A stretch of 64,000 nt of DNA from Mesorhizobium sp. LSJC280B00. GTDB taxonomy: Bacteria > Pseudomonadota > Alphaproteobacteria > Rhizobiales > Rhizobiaceae. Of this stretch, positions 48,999-57,723 are shown piece by piece. The position numbers were made by a program, and so were the translations under genes. The notes beneath the pieces are model-generated. The model was not told where the DNA came from, did not search any database, and worked only from the letters and a program-made list of their open reading frames with translations. Location of the stretch: assembly GCF_000502835.1 (NCBI RefSeq), contig NZ_AYVL01000010.1, positions 99,628-163,627 on the forward strand. Direction: 5' to 3'. Within the stretch, counting starts at the first letter, position 1. The number at the start of each line of letters is the position of its first letter.

Positions 48999-49298
48999 AT
49001 GAGAATGCATCTTTCGGCAGCCGCGGCTGGGTTCTTGCTGCTTGCGGGTATTGGCGCCGCTGCCGCTCAGGACGTGGTCATCGAACCGCAGCAGGAGACG
49101 ATCGTACGCGAGTATGTGAAAAAGCAGCCTCTGGCGTCCGTGCAGCTTCCCGGCGTGGAGCTCAATGTCGGCTCGACCCTGCCCGATACCGTCGAGCTTC
49201 ATGAGGTTCCCGACGTCAAATACCGCTATGTCGTCGTCGACAATCGGACCGTCCTGGTCGATCCTGGCACGCGCAGGATTGTAAAGGTCATCGAGTGA
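48999..49298 (+). CDS. DUF1236 exported protein, short form
   Basis: A 99-residue exported protein with a signal peptide (MRMHLSAAAAGFLLLAGIGA then AAAQ) and a DUF1236 domain: REYVKKQPLASVQLPGVELN, then LPDTVELHEVPDVKYRYVVV and a VDPGTRRIVKVIE end. It lacks the repeat region of its divergent neighbour at 48.1 kb. DUF1236 proteins are periplasmic, rhizobial and of unknown function. AAAGGAG lies eight bases before the ATG. Confidence 0.88.
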   Translation: MRMHLSAAAAGFLLLAGIGAAAAQDVVIEPQQETIVREYVKKQPLASVQLPGVELNVGSTLPDTVELHEVPDVKYRYVVVDNRTVLVDPGTRRIVKVIE

Positions 49299-49643
49299 GC
49301 AAGCGCGTCGCTTTGAAGGGACATGCGGCGCGTCCAGCATTGTCGACATCCCACACTGCTGCCCGTGTTGGGCATTCGGACGCAGAAAGGCCCGCCGCTT
49401 CGAAGCACGGCGGGCCTCATATCGGAGACGACGTCCGGACAATTTCTGAACCAGCATTGGCTTAGAACGCATGATCCCAGCACGCCCTGTGCTCGCCAGG
49501 CCCGAAACTTTGAGAGAATATTCCTGGCTTCGCATTTCGCGGGAAATACGGTGCTTTGATCCGACGGTCAGCATTCCCGATGATGCCAGCAAGGCTTGGC
49601 ACTCCGCCTGGCCGCAACGACTTCAGAACCGACGGGATAGATC
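49299..49643. other. 345-bp gap with one terminator and no gene
   Basis: The gap between the short DUF1236 gene and metQ holds a terminator at 49388-49417 and nothing else I can support. I looked for a SAM-type riboswitch before metQ and could not recognise one. Confidence 0.4.
49388..49417 (+). terminator. Terminator hairpin
   Basis: A perfect 10-bp stem, AGGCCCGCCG / CGGCGGGCCT, with a ten-base loop follows the short DUF1236 gene. No T run is present, so efficiency is uncertain. Confidence 0.5.
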
Positions 49644-50492
49644 ATGTCTGGGAATACCAACACTTTGCTCTCATTTCTCTCCGCAAGTATAAACCGGCGC
49701 GCCGGTCTGGCTGTACTTTTCGCGTCGGCGGTTGGGATTGTCGGCCTTGCTGCGCCGTCGTTCGCCGAAGACAAGACGGCGGTCAAGGTCGGCATCATGA
49801 GCGGCGAGGACGAGGATGTGTGGCGCGTCGTCACCGCCCAGGCGGCGGAGAGGGGGCTGACGATCGAGACCGTGGTGTTCAACGACTACACCCAGCCGAA
49901 TGAAGCACTCGAGCGTGGCGAAATCGACGCCAACGCCTTCCAGCACAAGCCCTATCTCGACAACCAGATCAAGACGCAGGGCTATCACATCGTCCCGGTC
50001 GGCTATACCGGGGTCTGGCCGATCGGCCTCTATTCCAAGAAGTACACGAAGATTGCCGACCTGCCCGAAGGCGCCGTCATTGGCGTGCCGAACGACCCGT
50101 CCAACGAGGGCCGCGCACTGCGCGTTCTGCAGAGCGAAGGTCTGATCAAGCTCAGGGAAGGCACCGGCATTCTGGCTACGACGACCGACATTGCCGAAAA
50201 CCCGAAGAAATTGGTCGTCAAGGAGCTTGACGCCGGGATTGTCGGGCGCTCGGTGGAAGACCTCGACGGGGCCGTGGTCAACACGGATTGGGCGCTTAAA
50301 AGCGGCCTCACACCGGAGAACCGCATCGCCCAGGAGGCGGTGGCCGACAATCCCTACCGCAACTTCATCGCGGTCAAGGCCGGCAATGAAAACCAGCCCT
50401 GGGTAAAGACATTGGTCGCCTCCTACCAGAACGAAAAGGTGAAGGCCGAATTCGACCGAGTCTACAAGGGAACCGGCATCAGCGCCTATTGA
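49644..50492 (+). CDS. metQ: D-methionine ABC transporter, substrate-binding protein MetQ
   Basis: A 282-residue NlpA/MetQ-family binding protein. It has an N-terminal export signal (AGLAVLFASAVGIVGLAAPS then FAED) that lacks a lipobox cysteine, so it is probably periplasmic and soluble rather than a lipoprotein. Family blocks include VKVGIMSGEDEDVW, NDYTQPNEALERGEIDANAF then QHKPYLD, and GVPNDPSNEGRAL. It binds L- or D-methionine. It leads a metQ-metN-metI operon; a hairpin between metQ and metN may favour excess of the binding protein. Confidence 0.9.
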   Translation: MSGNTNTLLSFLSASINRRAGLAVLFASAVGIVGLAAPSFAEDKTAVKVGIMSGEDEDVWRVVTAQAAERGLTIETVVFNDYTQPNEALERGEIDANAFQHKPYLDNQIKTQGYHIVPVGYTGVWPIGLYSKKYTKIADLPEGAVIGVPNDPSNEGRALRVLQSEGLIKLREGTGILATTTDIAENPKKLVVKELDAGIVGRSVEDLDGAVVNTDWALKSGLTPENRIAQEAVADNPYRNFIAVKAGNENQPWVKTLVASYQNEKVKAEFDRVYKGTGISAY

Positions 50493-50531
50493 TACCGAGC
50501 TCGACTTGGCGCTGAAGCCCGGCATGATAAA

Positions 50532-50557
50532 GCGGTCCGCGCTCCAACGCGGACCGC
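50532..50557 (+). promoter_or_regulatory. Stem-loop between metQ and metN
   Basis: A perfect 10-bp stem, GCGGTCCGCG / CGCGGACCGC, with a six-base loop lies 40 bp after metQ. No T run follows at once, so it more likely protects the metQ mRNA or partly attenuates than fully terminates. Confidence 0.45.
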
Positions 50558-50592
50558 GATCGCGTTTTGCGGGCACGAATACAGGAACTTTC

Positions 50593-51690
50593 ATGAACCA
50601 GCATTTCGCCTCGGTCACCGAAGTCATGCATCCCGTCGGCGGCCGCTCCGCGGGACCGAACGATGTCGTGCGCCTCATCGAGCTGAAGCGCTGCTTCGGC
50701 GCGACAGCGGCGCTGGACGGCGTATCGCTCAGCGTGCGCCAGGGCGAGATCCTCGGCATCATCGGCCGGAGCGGCGCCGGCAAGTCGACGCTGATACGCT
50801 GCCTGAACGGCCTGGAGCGGCCGGATACAGGACAGGTCTTCATCGAAGGCCGCGACATCAGCCGGCTCGGCGAGCGCGAATTGCAACCGCTGCGCCGGCG
50901 TATCGGCATGATCTTCCAGCATTTCAACCTGCTGTCTGCCAAGACGGTCGAAGACAATGTAGCGCTGCCGCTCAAGATCGAAGGCCGGCCAAGGGCCGAA
51001 CGCCTGGCGCGCGCTGCCGAGCTGCTCGATCTCGTCGGCCTGTCGGAGAAGGCGAAAGCCTATCCGGCGTCGCTGTCGGGCGGGCAGAAGCAGCGCGTCG
51101 GCATTGCCCGGGCGCTTGCGGCGCGCCCGGCGCTGCTGCTGTCCGACGAAGCGACCTCGGCATTGGACCCGGAGACGACGCGCTCCATCCTCGCCTTGCT
51201 CAGAGATATCAACCGGCAGCTCGACCTGACCATCCTGCTCATCACCCATGAGATGGAGGTGATCCGTTCGATCGCCGATCGTGTCGCGGTGATCGACGCT
51301 GGGCGGATCGTCGAGCAAGGGCCGGTGTGGTCGGTGTTTGCCGATCCGAAGTCGGCGATCACACAAAGCCTGCTCGGCGGCATCCGGCCGCAATTGCCGG
51401 CGGAGATCGCAAGCCGGCTAACGCAGAACGCCGGCGTGGAGGCGATCCTCAGGATCGACGTGGCGGGTGAGGCCGCCCGAAGCCCGCTTTTGTCCGATCT
51501 TGCCTCGGCAGTTCCCGGCTCGTTCCGCCTCGTGCATGGCGGCATCGATCACGTCCAGCAGCAGCCTGTCGGTACACTGTTCGTGGCGGTCGCCGGCAGC
51601 AATGAAGCTCACCTGGCAGAGGTGATCGCGTTCTTGAAAGCCCGCCAAGCGCGGGTGGAGGTGCTTGGCCATGTCGCCGGTTCTGTTTGA
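50593..51690 (+). CDS. metN: Methionine ABC transporter ATP-binding protein MetN
   Basis: A 365-residue ABC ATPase. Walker A is GRSGAGKST, the Q-loop FQHFNLL, the signature LSGGQKQR, and Walker B LLLSDEATSALD. A C-terminal NIL domain (about 285-365), which binds methionine and inhibits transport in E. coli MetN, is present. I used the ATG at 50593 after AGGAAC; the in-frame extension upstream overlaps the hairpin. Its end overlaps metI by 20 bases. Confidence 0.93.
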   Translation: MNQHFASVTEVMHPVGGRSAGPNDVVRLIELKRCFGATAALDGVSLSVRQGEILGIIGRSGAGKSTLIRCLNGLERPDTGQVFIEGRDISRLGERELQPLRRRIGMIFQHFNLLSAKTVEDNVALPLKIEGRPRAERLARAAELLDLVGLSEKAKAYPASLSGGQKQRVGIARALAARPALLLSDEATSALDPETTRSILALLRDINRQLDLTILLITHEMEVIRSIADRVAVIDAGRIVEQGPVWSVFADPKSAITQSLLGGIRPQLPAEIASRLTQNAGVEAILRIDVAGEAARSPLLSDLASAVPGSFRLVHGGIDHVQQQPVGTLFVAVAGSNEAHLAEVIAFLKARQARVEVLGHVAGSV

Positions 51691-52327
51691 GCTTCTCGCC
51701 CGTTCGATCTGGGAAACGATCCTGATGACGGCCGCCTCCGGCCTCATCTCGCTGGTTTTCGGGCTGCCGCTCGGCCTGGCGCTGGTCGCCACCGACCGCG
51801 GCGGTATCGCCGAAAACCTGTGGATGAACCGCGCGCTCGGAGCGGTCATCAACGGCTTCCGCTCGGTGCCTTTCATCATCCTGCTGGTTGCGCTGATCCC
51901 GGTGACGCGGCTGATCGTCGGCACCTCAATCGGCACCTGGGCAGCGATTGTGCCGCTGTCGATCGCGGCGACGCCCTACTATGCCCGGATCGCCGAAGTG
52001 TCACTGCGCGAGGTCGACCACGGGCTGATCGAGGCAGCACGCGCCATGGGCGGCAACCGCTGGACGATCATTCGAGAGGTGCTGGTGCCGGAAGCGTTGC
52101 CCGGCATCGTCGCCGGCTTCACGGTGACGCTGGTGACGCTTATCGGCGCCTCGGCCATGGCTGGCGCCATCGGCGCCGGCGGGCTCGGCGACCTCGCCAT
52201 CCGCTACGGCTACCAGCGCTTCGAGACGTCCGTCATGATCGCCGTGGTCATCGTCCTGATCGTCCTGGTCTGCGGCATCCAGTGGGCCGGCGACCGGCTG
52301 GTCGCGAGGCTGGACCACAGGGCATAG
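51671..52327 (+). CDS. metI: Methionine ABC transporter permease MetI
   Basis: A 218-residue permease with five predicted helices and the EAA loop (EVDHGLIEAARAMGGNRWTI). NGFRSVPFIILLVALIPVTR and the closing helix (FETSVMIAVVIVLIVLVCGI) match MetI. The ATG at 51671 lies inside metN, 20 bases before its stop, so translation is coupled. It forms the membrane channel for methionine uptake with MetN and MetQ. Confidence 0.93.
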   Translation: MSPVLFELLARSIWETILMTAASGLISLVFGLPLGLALVATDRGGIAENLWMNRALGAVINGFRSVPFIILLVALIPVTRLIVGTSIGTWAAIVPLSIAATPYYARIAEVSLREVDHGLIEAARAMGGNRWTIIREVLVPEALPGIVAGFTVTLVTLIGASAMAGAIGAGGLGDLAIRYGYQRFETSVMIAVVIVLIVLVCGIQWAGDRLVARLDHRA

Positions 52328-52372
52328 CGGTGCGCAGCGGTCTGGGCGATATGCCAGCACCCGGTAAAACCC

Positions 52373-52747
52373 TCACTGCCGGTCCGGCTTCTCCACCGCG
52401 CTCAGCGCCGCCAAGCCTTGTAGCGGCGGCTCTCCGGCCTGCAGATATCGTTGGATCAGTTGCTCATCCTCTGCGCCTTTATAGGCTAACGGAATACCTC
52501 TGATTTGAGCGGGCATGTCCCAATCGAGCGGCCGATCCTCCGGCGCGAACCACTTGCATCGCCGAACCTCCACCCAATGCCGGCGAATTGACAAACAATT
52601 GCCGAGGCCGTCGTCTTCGTAGCCGAACTCCACTCCACAGCACGAACATATGATGGAGCTGGGTTCTTTGCCGTTCTCGCCCCATGGCAGATCGGGAGAT
52701 TGATCGAGGCCGCAGACACGGCATTTGAATTTGTCTTGTGGATTCAT
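52373..52747 (-). CDS. Zinc-ribbon hypothetical protein coupled to hyuB
   Basis: A 124-residue protein with two CxxC pairs, CRVCG at 9-13 and CSCCG about 34-38, separated by PWGENGKEPSSIICS, then GVEFGYEDDG. This is a rubredoxin-like or zinc-ribbon knuckle seen in a family of short uncharacterised bacterial proteins. Later blocks KWFAPEDRPLDWDMPAQIRG are also family-like. Its ATG overlaps the hyuB stop by four bases (ATGA), so it is translated with the hydantoinase genes. Confidence 0.78.
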   Translation of the reverse strand: MNPQDKFKCRVCGLDQSPDLPWGENGKEPSSIICSCCGVEFGYEDDGLGNCLSIRRHWVEVRRCKWFAPEDRPLDWDMPAQIRGIPLAYKGAEDEQLIQRYLQAGEPPLQGLAALSAVEKPDRQ

Positions 52748-54429
52748 TTGATCCCGAACAGGTCCCTGGCTTGCTCGGCGGTATAGTACTCTAGCCTGAC
52801 GTCCCGAGCGACCAATTCCGGATCCCGCTGCAACGGATCGCCGTAGCCGCCGCCGCCCGGCGTGCTAACGCGCACGCGGTCGCCTGCCTTCAGCGCGATG
52901 TCCTGTTCCTTGGAGAGGTGCGGCGGCACATGTTCCTTGCCGTCGCGGAACACGGTGACCGTGTTGACCGCGCCGTCCTTGCCGCCGAGCGCGCCTTGCG
53001 GGCCGAAGCGGCCGTGATCCATGACGAAAGAGGCGCGGGCGTCGCCGCGCAGGATCTCGACCTCATAGGCGAGGCCAAAACCGCCGCGATGCTTGCCGGC
53101 GCCGCCCGAGCCTTCGCGCAGGGCGTAGTGGCGGTAGAGCACCGGGAAGGCCTGCTCCATGATTTCGACCGGTGGCGACTTGGAAATGCCGATGGTCGAG
53201 CAGCCATTGGTCAGGCCGTCGTGACCGGCATTGCCGCCATAGCCGCCGCCGGAGATCTGGTACATGACATAATCGCGGCCGCGGGCCGGATCGTTGCCGC
53301 CGAGCGCGAAATTGCCGCTGGAGCCGGCCGGAGCCGCCGTCACCTTGTCCGGCAGCGCCTGCACCATCGCAGCGAACACCGCCTCGGCAATGCGCTGCGA
53401 AACCTCGGCCGCGCAGCCCGATACCGGGCGCGGATATTTGGCGTCGAGGAAGGTGCCTTCCGGCCGCTTGACGATCAGCGGCTCGAAGGCGCCGGCGCTG
53501 ATCGGCACGTCGGGGAAAATGTGCCGCATGGCGAGATAGACCGAGGACAAGGTCGTCGCCAGCACGCTGTTCATCGGCCCGGCGCAGGGCTTTGATGAGC
53601 CCGAGAAGTCGAAGCTGAGCGTGTCGCCTTTTTTCTCGACTGCCAGCGCGATGATCAGCGGCTCGTTTACCACCCCGTCTGAATCGACGAAGGCCTGCGA
53701 GCGATAGATTCCGTCGGGAATGGCCGATATGTTGACGCGCATCTGTTCAGCGGCGCGGCGGCGCAGTTCGGCGATCGCATCGACGACCGTTTCATCTCCG
53801 TAACGATCCAGGATTCCGTTCAGTCGGTCCTGACCGATCAGCAGTGCCGCCGCTTGCGCCCGGATGTCCCCAATGCGCTGGTCGGCGACACGGATGTTGG
53901 AGCAGATGATGGCGTAGATCTCAGGGTCGAGCACGCCCTTCTTGAACAATTTCACCGGCGGCAGCCGCAAGCCTTCCTGCTCCACCGCCGTTGCCGAGGC
54001 GGAGAAGCCGCCCGGCACCGAACCACCGATGTCGGGCCAGTGACCGGTGTTCGACAGCCAGCAGAATATTTTGCCGTCGCGGTAGACCGGCATGGCGAAG
54101 CGCACATCCATCAAATGGGTGCCGCCGAGATAGGGATCGTTGACGATGTAGATATCGCCCGGCTCGGGCGGCAGGCAGCGTCCGTCGGCGATCATCTCGA
54201 TCACCGTTTTGGTCGAATACTGCATGACGCCGACGAACACCGGCAGGCCCTGGCTGCCTTGCGCGATCAGCGAACCATCGACTGCCGAATAGATGCCATC
54301 CGAACGGTCATTGGCCTCGGCGATGACAGGCGAAAAGGCGGCGCGCGAAAACGTCAGGTCCATTTCGTCGCAGACCTGCTGCAGGGCCGCCTGGATGACC
54401 GAAAGGGTGATGGCGTCGAGTTTTTCCAT
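52744..54429 (-). CDS. hyuB: Hydantoinase B / oxoprolinase family subunit
   Basis: A 561-residue HyuB-family protein. Landmarks are MDLTFSRAAFSPVIAEANDR, the YIVNDPYLGGTHLMDVRFAM block, LSNTGHWPDIGGSVPGGFSA, and the C-terminal GKHRGGFGLAYEVEIL with GGGGYGDPL. With HyuA it forms an ATP-dependent amidohydrolase or carboxylase acting on hydantoins, 5-oxoproline or related compounds; the precise substrate is unclear. The start at 54429 is one base after the hyuA stop. The frame extends upstream to 54606 only as hyuA shadow. Confidence 0.9.
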   Translation of the reverse strand: MEKLDAITLSVIQAALQQVCDEMDLTFSRAAFSPVIAEANDRSDGIYSAVDGSLIAQGSQGLPVFVGVMQYSTKTVIEMIADGRCLPPEPGDIYIVNDPYLGGTHLMDVRFAMPVYRDGKIFCWLSNTGHWPDIGGSVPGGFSASATAVEQEGLRLPPVKLFKKGVLDPEIYAIICSNIRVADQRIGDIRAQAAALLIGQDRLNGILDRYGDETVVDAIAELRRRAAEQMRVNISAIPDGIYRSQAFVDSDGVVNEPLIIALAVEKKGDTLSFDFSGSSKPCAGPMNSVLATTLSSVYLAMRHIFPDVPISAGAFEPLIVKRPEGTFLDAKYPRPVSGCAAEVSQRIAEAVFAAMVQALPDKVTAAPAGSSGNFALGGNDPARGRDYVMYQISGGGYGGNAGHDGLTNGCSTIGISKSPPVEIMEQAFPVLYRHYALREGSGGAGKHRGGFGLAYEVEILRGDARASFVMDHGRFGPQGALGGKDGAVNTVTVFRDGKEHVPPHLSKEQDIALKAGDRVRVSTPGGGGYGDPLQRDPELVARDVRLEYYTAEQARDLFGIK

Positions 54430-54430
54430 C

Positions 54431-56515
54431 TCAGGCCTCGCCGATATCGATGATGATGTTGCCGTCGGCATCCGATCGCGCCCGGTCGCCGGGCTCCAGC
54501 ACAGTCGTCGCGTCCATCTGTTCGAGGATCGCCGGACCTTCGATTGTTGCGTCGAGCGGCAACTTCTCTCTGTTGTAGACCGGCGTGTCGTACCAGCGCC
54601 CGCCATACCAGACAGGCCGGATCTCGCGCCGCGCCTCTTCGAGCGTTTTGGCGCGCCCAGCCGGGTCGATCAGCCGGGACAGATCGATTGCCGGCCGCAC
54701 GCCGGTGACCGACGTGTTGAGGTTGACCAGATTGGCGCGGATCTCGGGTAGCTCGACCTTGAAGCGGGCGAAATAGGCACTCTCGAACAGTTGCTGCAGT
54801 ACCTGGCGTGTCACCGCAGACGACGGCAGCGGCACGTTGATGATATGCGTCTGGCCGACGAACTGCATGTCGGCGGAATGCGTGACCCGGATCATTTCCG
54901 GCTTCACCGCTTCCTTGCCGATCAGCTCCTCGCCTTCGTTTCGGTGCCGTTCCAATGTCTCGTGGAGTTGGATTTCATCGAGACGGGCCACCGGCTGGTT
55001 GACCGTATTAACGAAATCATGGCGCAGATCGGCGACGACGCAGCCGAGCGCATTGGTGATGCCCGGCCGCGCCGGCACCAGCACCTTGGGCAGGCCGAGC
55101 TCGCGCGCCAGTGCCGTCGCATGCAGCGGCCCGGCGCCGCCGAAGGCGAACAGCGCGAAATCGCGCGGGTCGTGGCCGCGCGACACCGACACCATGCGGA
55201 TGGCGCCGGCCATCTTCACGTTGCCGAGCCGCAGCACCGCACCCGCCGCCTCGACGCCGGACAAGCCTGTGGCGCGGCCGATCCTGTCCTCGAATATGCC
55301 GGTGACCCGTTCGACGGTGACCGGGTTTTCCACCGCGAGCAGCTTCTTCGGCGCCAGCCTGCCGAGCACCAGATTAGCGTCGGTAATGGTCGGCTCCAAG
55401 CCGCCGCGTCCGTAGCAGATCGGGCCGGGATTGGCGCCGGCGCTTTCCGGGCCGATCTGGATCAGACCGGCCGCATCGACGCGGGCGATCGAGCCGCCGC
55501 CGGCGCCGACCGTATGCACCGCCACCATCGGCACGTGGATCGGCATCGCATACTCGATCTCGATCTCGTTCGACACCGCCGGCTCGGCGTTGCGGATCAG
55601 CGCCACGTCGGTCGAGGTGCCGCCCATGTCATAGGTGACCAGGTTTTCGAAGCCGGCGCGTTTTCCCGTATAGGCGGCAGCAATGACGCCGGAAGCGGGG
55701 CCGGACATGACGGTCTTGGCCGACTCACGTGTGACAAAGCGGGCCGAGATCATGCCGCCATTGCCGTTCATGATCAGGAAGTCGCGGGCGTAGCCTTTTG
55801 ACGCCAGCTCCTTGCGCAGCCGCTCGACATAGCGTTCGAGGATCGGTTGCACCGAGGCGTTGACCGAAGCGGTGACGCCGCGCTCGAATTCGCGCGCTTC
55901 CGAAAGCAGCGCATGGCCTGTCGTGATGTAGCCGTTCGGCCAAAGCTCGGCCGCGATCTCGGCGGCACGCCGCTCATGCCTCGGGTTGGCGTAGGAATGC
56001 AGGAAATGGATGACGAGGGATTCGCAGCCGGCCGCGATCAGTTGTGAAATCGCTGCCCGCATCTCGGCCTCGTCGAGCGGTATGCGCACCGCGCCCGAGG
56101 CCTCGACCCGCTCCGACACTTCGAGCCGCAGATTGCGCGGAATGATCGGCACGAACGTGCCTGTCATGCCATAGGCTTGCGGCCGTGTCCGCCGGCCAAG
56201 CTCGATGACGTCACGAAAGCCGCGCGTGGTGATCATGCCGGTTTTGGCCAGCCGGCGCTCCAGCACCGCGTTGGTGGTGGTCGTCGTGCCGTGCACGATG
56301 AGGTCGATGCCGTCGACGGGAAAGCCGGTGGCACCAAGAGCTGCAACGACGCCGAAAGCCTGGTTGTCGACCGTCGTCGGGGTCTTGGCGATATGCACCC
56401 GGCCGCCGTCACGGCCGTCGATCAGAAGCAGGTCGGTAAAGGTGCCGCCGACATCGATACCGGCGACGACGCTGCCCGTCGAATCCAGAGCTTGCGCCGA
56501 AAAATTCTGTTCCAT
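54431..56515 (-). CDS. hyuA: Hydantoinase A / oxoprolinase family subunit
   Basis: A 694-residue HyuA-family protein of the ASKHA ATPase fold. The N-terminal phosphate loop is AGIDVGGTFTDLLLID, followed by VHGTTTTTNAVLER and TTRGFRDVIELGRR. VTYDMGGTSTDVALI marks the second phosphate loop, and LFAFGGAGPLHATALARELG the adenosine part. It activates the substrate with ATP for HyuB. An almost perfect palindrome at 56598-56609 may be an operator. The same gene pair also occurs as acetophenone or acetone carboxylase subunits, so hydantoin use is inferred. Confidence 0.9.
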   Translation of the reverse strand: MEQNFSAQALDSTGSVVAGIDVGGTFTDLLLIDGRDGGRVHIAKTPTTVDNQAFGVVAALGATGFPVDGIDLIVHGTTTTTNAVLERRLAKTGMITTRGFRDVIELGRRTRPQAYGMTGTFVPIIPRNLRLEVSERVEASGAVRIPLDEAEMRAAISQLIAAGCESLVIHFLHSYANPRHERRAAEIAAELWPNGYITTGHALLSEAREFERGVTASVNASVQPILERYVERLRKELASKGYARDFLIMNGNGGMISARFVTRESAKTVMSGPASGVIAAAYTGKRAGFENLVTYDMGGTSTDVALIRNAEPAVSNEIEIEYAMPIHVPMVAVHTVGAGGGSIARVDAAGLIQIGPESAGANPGPICYGRGGLEPTITDANLVLGRLAPKKLLAVENPVTVERVTGIFEDRIGRATGLSGVEAAGAVLRLGNVKMAGAIRMVSVSRGHDPRDFALFAFGGAGPLHATALARELGLPKVLVPARPGITNALGCVVADLRHDFVNTVNQPVARLDEIQLHETLERHRNEGEELIGKEAVKPEMIRVTHSADMQFVGQTHIINVPLPSSAVTRQVLQQLFESAYFARFKVELPEIRANLVNLNTSVTGVRPAIDLSRLIDPAGRAKTLEEARREIRPVWYGGRWYDTPVYNREKLPLDATIEGPAILEQMDATTVLEPGDRARSDADGNIIIDIGEA

Positions 56516-56597
56516 TGTCGAAACCCGAAATGCCCGAACTGCTTACATGCCTCAGTTTGGAAAGCTGTTTTACGGCGGCGTCTTGACGCAAATATCG

Positions 56598-56609
56598 TTT
56601 GTATACTAA
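56598..56609. promoter_or_regulatory. Palindromic operator candidate between hyuA and fpr
   Basis: TTTGTATACTAA is a palindrome apart from one position (TTWGTATACWAA), of the kind bound by GntR-family (FadR-type) repressors. It lies 83 bp upstream of hyuA and 125 bp upstream of fpr. No GntR gene is nearby. Confidence 0.35.
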
Positions 56610-56733
56610 TAAATTCCGGACACAAGAGCTTACCGCTTCGGAGTGTGCAAACGGCACGCTGGAACCTGACCGGTTCGGGCGCGCAGGTGAAGATTTGGCG
56701 CGGGCGCTGAGCTGGCCCGGAAGGTTAGGTTTG

Positions 56734-57561
56734 ATGAACACCATATCCGCGTTCAACACTGCCGGCGCCCGGCCGTTGCAGTTCCCGATACCGGCCAATG
56801 TCTATGCCGAAACCGTCGTCTCGGTGAAGCATTATACCGACCGGCTGTTTTCGTTCCGCATCACCCGGCCGCAATCGCTGCGCTTCCGTTCCGGCGAGTT
56901 CGTCATGATCGGCCTGCCCAATGCCGAGAAGCCGGTGTTCCGCGCCTATTCGATCGCCAGCCCTGCCTGGGACGACGAACTCGAATTCTTCTCGATCAAA
57001 GTGCCGGACGGCCCGCTTACCTCGGAGCTGCAGAAAATCGAGATCGGCGATACCGTCATCATACGGCAGAAGTCGACCGGCACGCTGGTGGTCGACGCGC
57101 TGACGCCGGCCAAGCGCCTGTTCATGATCTCGACCGGCACCGGCATTGCTCCATTCGCCAGCCTGCTGCGCGATCCCGATACCTATGAGAAGTTCGAGCA
57201 GGTTATCCTGACCCATACCTGCCGCGACAATGCCGAGCTCACCTACGGCCAGGAACTGGTGGCCGCACTGGAGAACGATCCGCTGATCGGCGAACTGACC
57301 GGCGGCCGCGTCACGCTGTATAATTCGACGACGCGCGAGACCTCCGAGCGCATGGGCCGCATCACCGCGCTGATCGGCTCGGGCAAATTCTACACCGATC
57401 TCGGCATCGACAGGCTCAATCCCGAAACCGACCGCATCATGATCTGCGGCTCGATGCATATGCTGAAGGACGTCAAGGAACTGGCCGAAAGCCACGGCTT
57501 CCAGGAAGGCTCGCTGCATCATCCGGCAAGCTTCGTCGTCGAGCGCGCCTTCGTCGGCTGA
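56734..57561 (+). CDS. fpr: Ferredoxin-NADP reductase
   Basis: A 275-residue flavoprotein of the bacterial ferredoxin/flavodoxin-NADP+ reductase group. FAD-binding RAYSIASP is near 102-109, STGTGIAPFASLLRDP is the NADP site, ICGSMHMLKDV follows, and the C-terminal HHPASFVVERAFVG ends in the extended form typical of alphaproteobacterial FPR. It transfers electrons between NADPH and ferredoxin or flavodoxin, often under oxidative stress. I used the ATG at 56734; the longer frame from 56599 has no homology and begins inside the operator palindrome. Confidence 0.93.
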   Translation: MNTISAFNTAGARPLQFPIPANVYAETVVSVKHYTDRLFSFRITRPQSLRFRSGEFVMIGLPNAEKPVFRAYSIASPAWDDELEFFSIKVPDGPLTSELQKIEIGDTVIIRQKSTGTLVVDALTPAKRLFMISTGTGIAPFASLLRDPDTYEKFEQVILTHTCRDNAELTYGQELVAALENDPLIGELTGGRVTLYNSTTRETSERMGRITALIGSGKFYTDLGIDRLNPETDRIMICGSMHMLKDVKELAESHGFQEGSLHHPASFVVERAFVG

Positions 57562-57723
57562 GACGCGCAGTTCAGCGTCCACTGATTCGAGACCCTGATT
57601 TTGATCATGCGGTCAAAAATCGGCTGCCTTGACTGTCTTTTTCCGCTATGACCGCTTGAAGGACTCGTGAAGCGCTGCTTCACGGTCTATCTTCGGCATA
57701 AGTCGCTGAACAAGGGGCAGGAG

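Noticed and set aside
49540..49643. A SAM-type riboswitch before metQ
   Set aside because: I could not identify the pseudoknot arms or conserved loops of SAM-I or SAM-II; a covariance-model search would decide.
56583..56606. A sigma-70 promoter (TTGACG ... TATACT) before fpr
   Set aside because: The spacing is only 13 bp; a -10 shifted to TAATAA is possible but weak, so no promoter was called.
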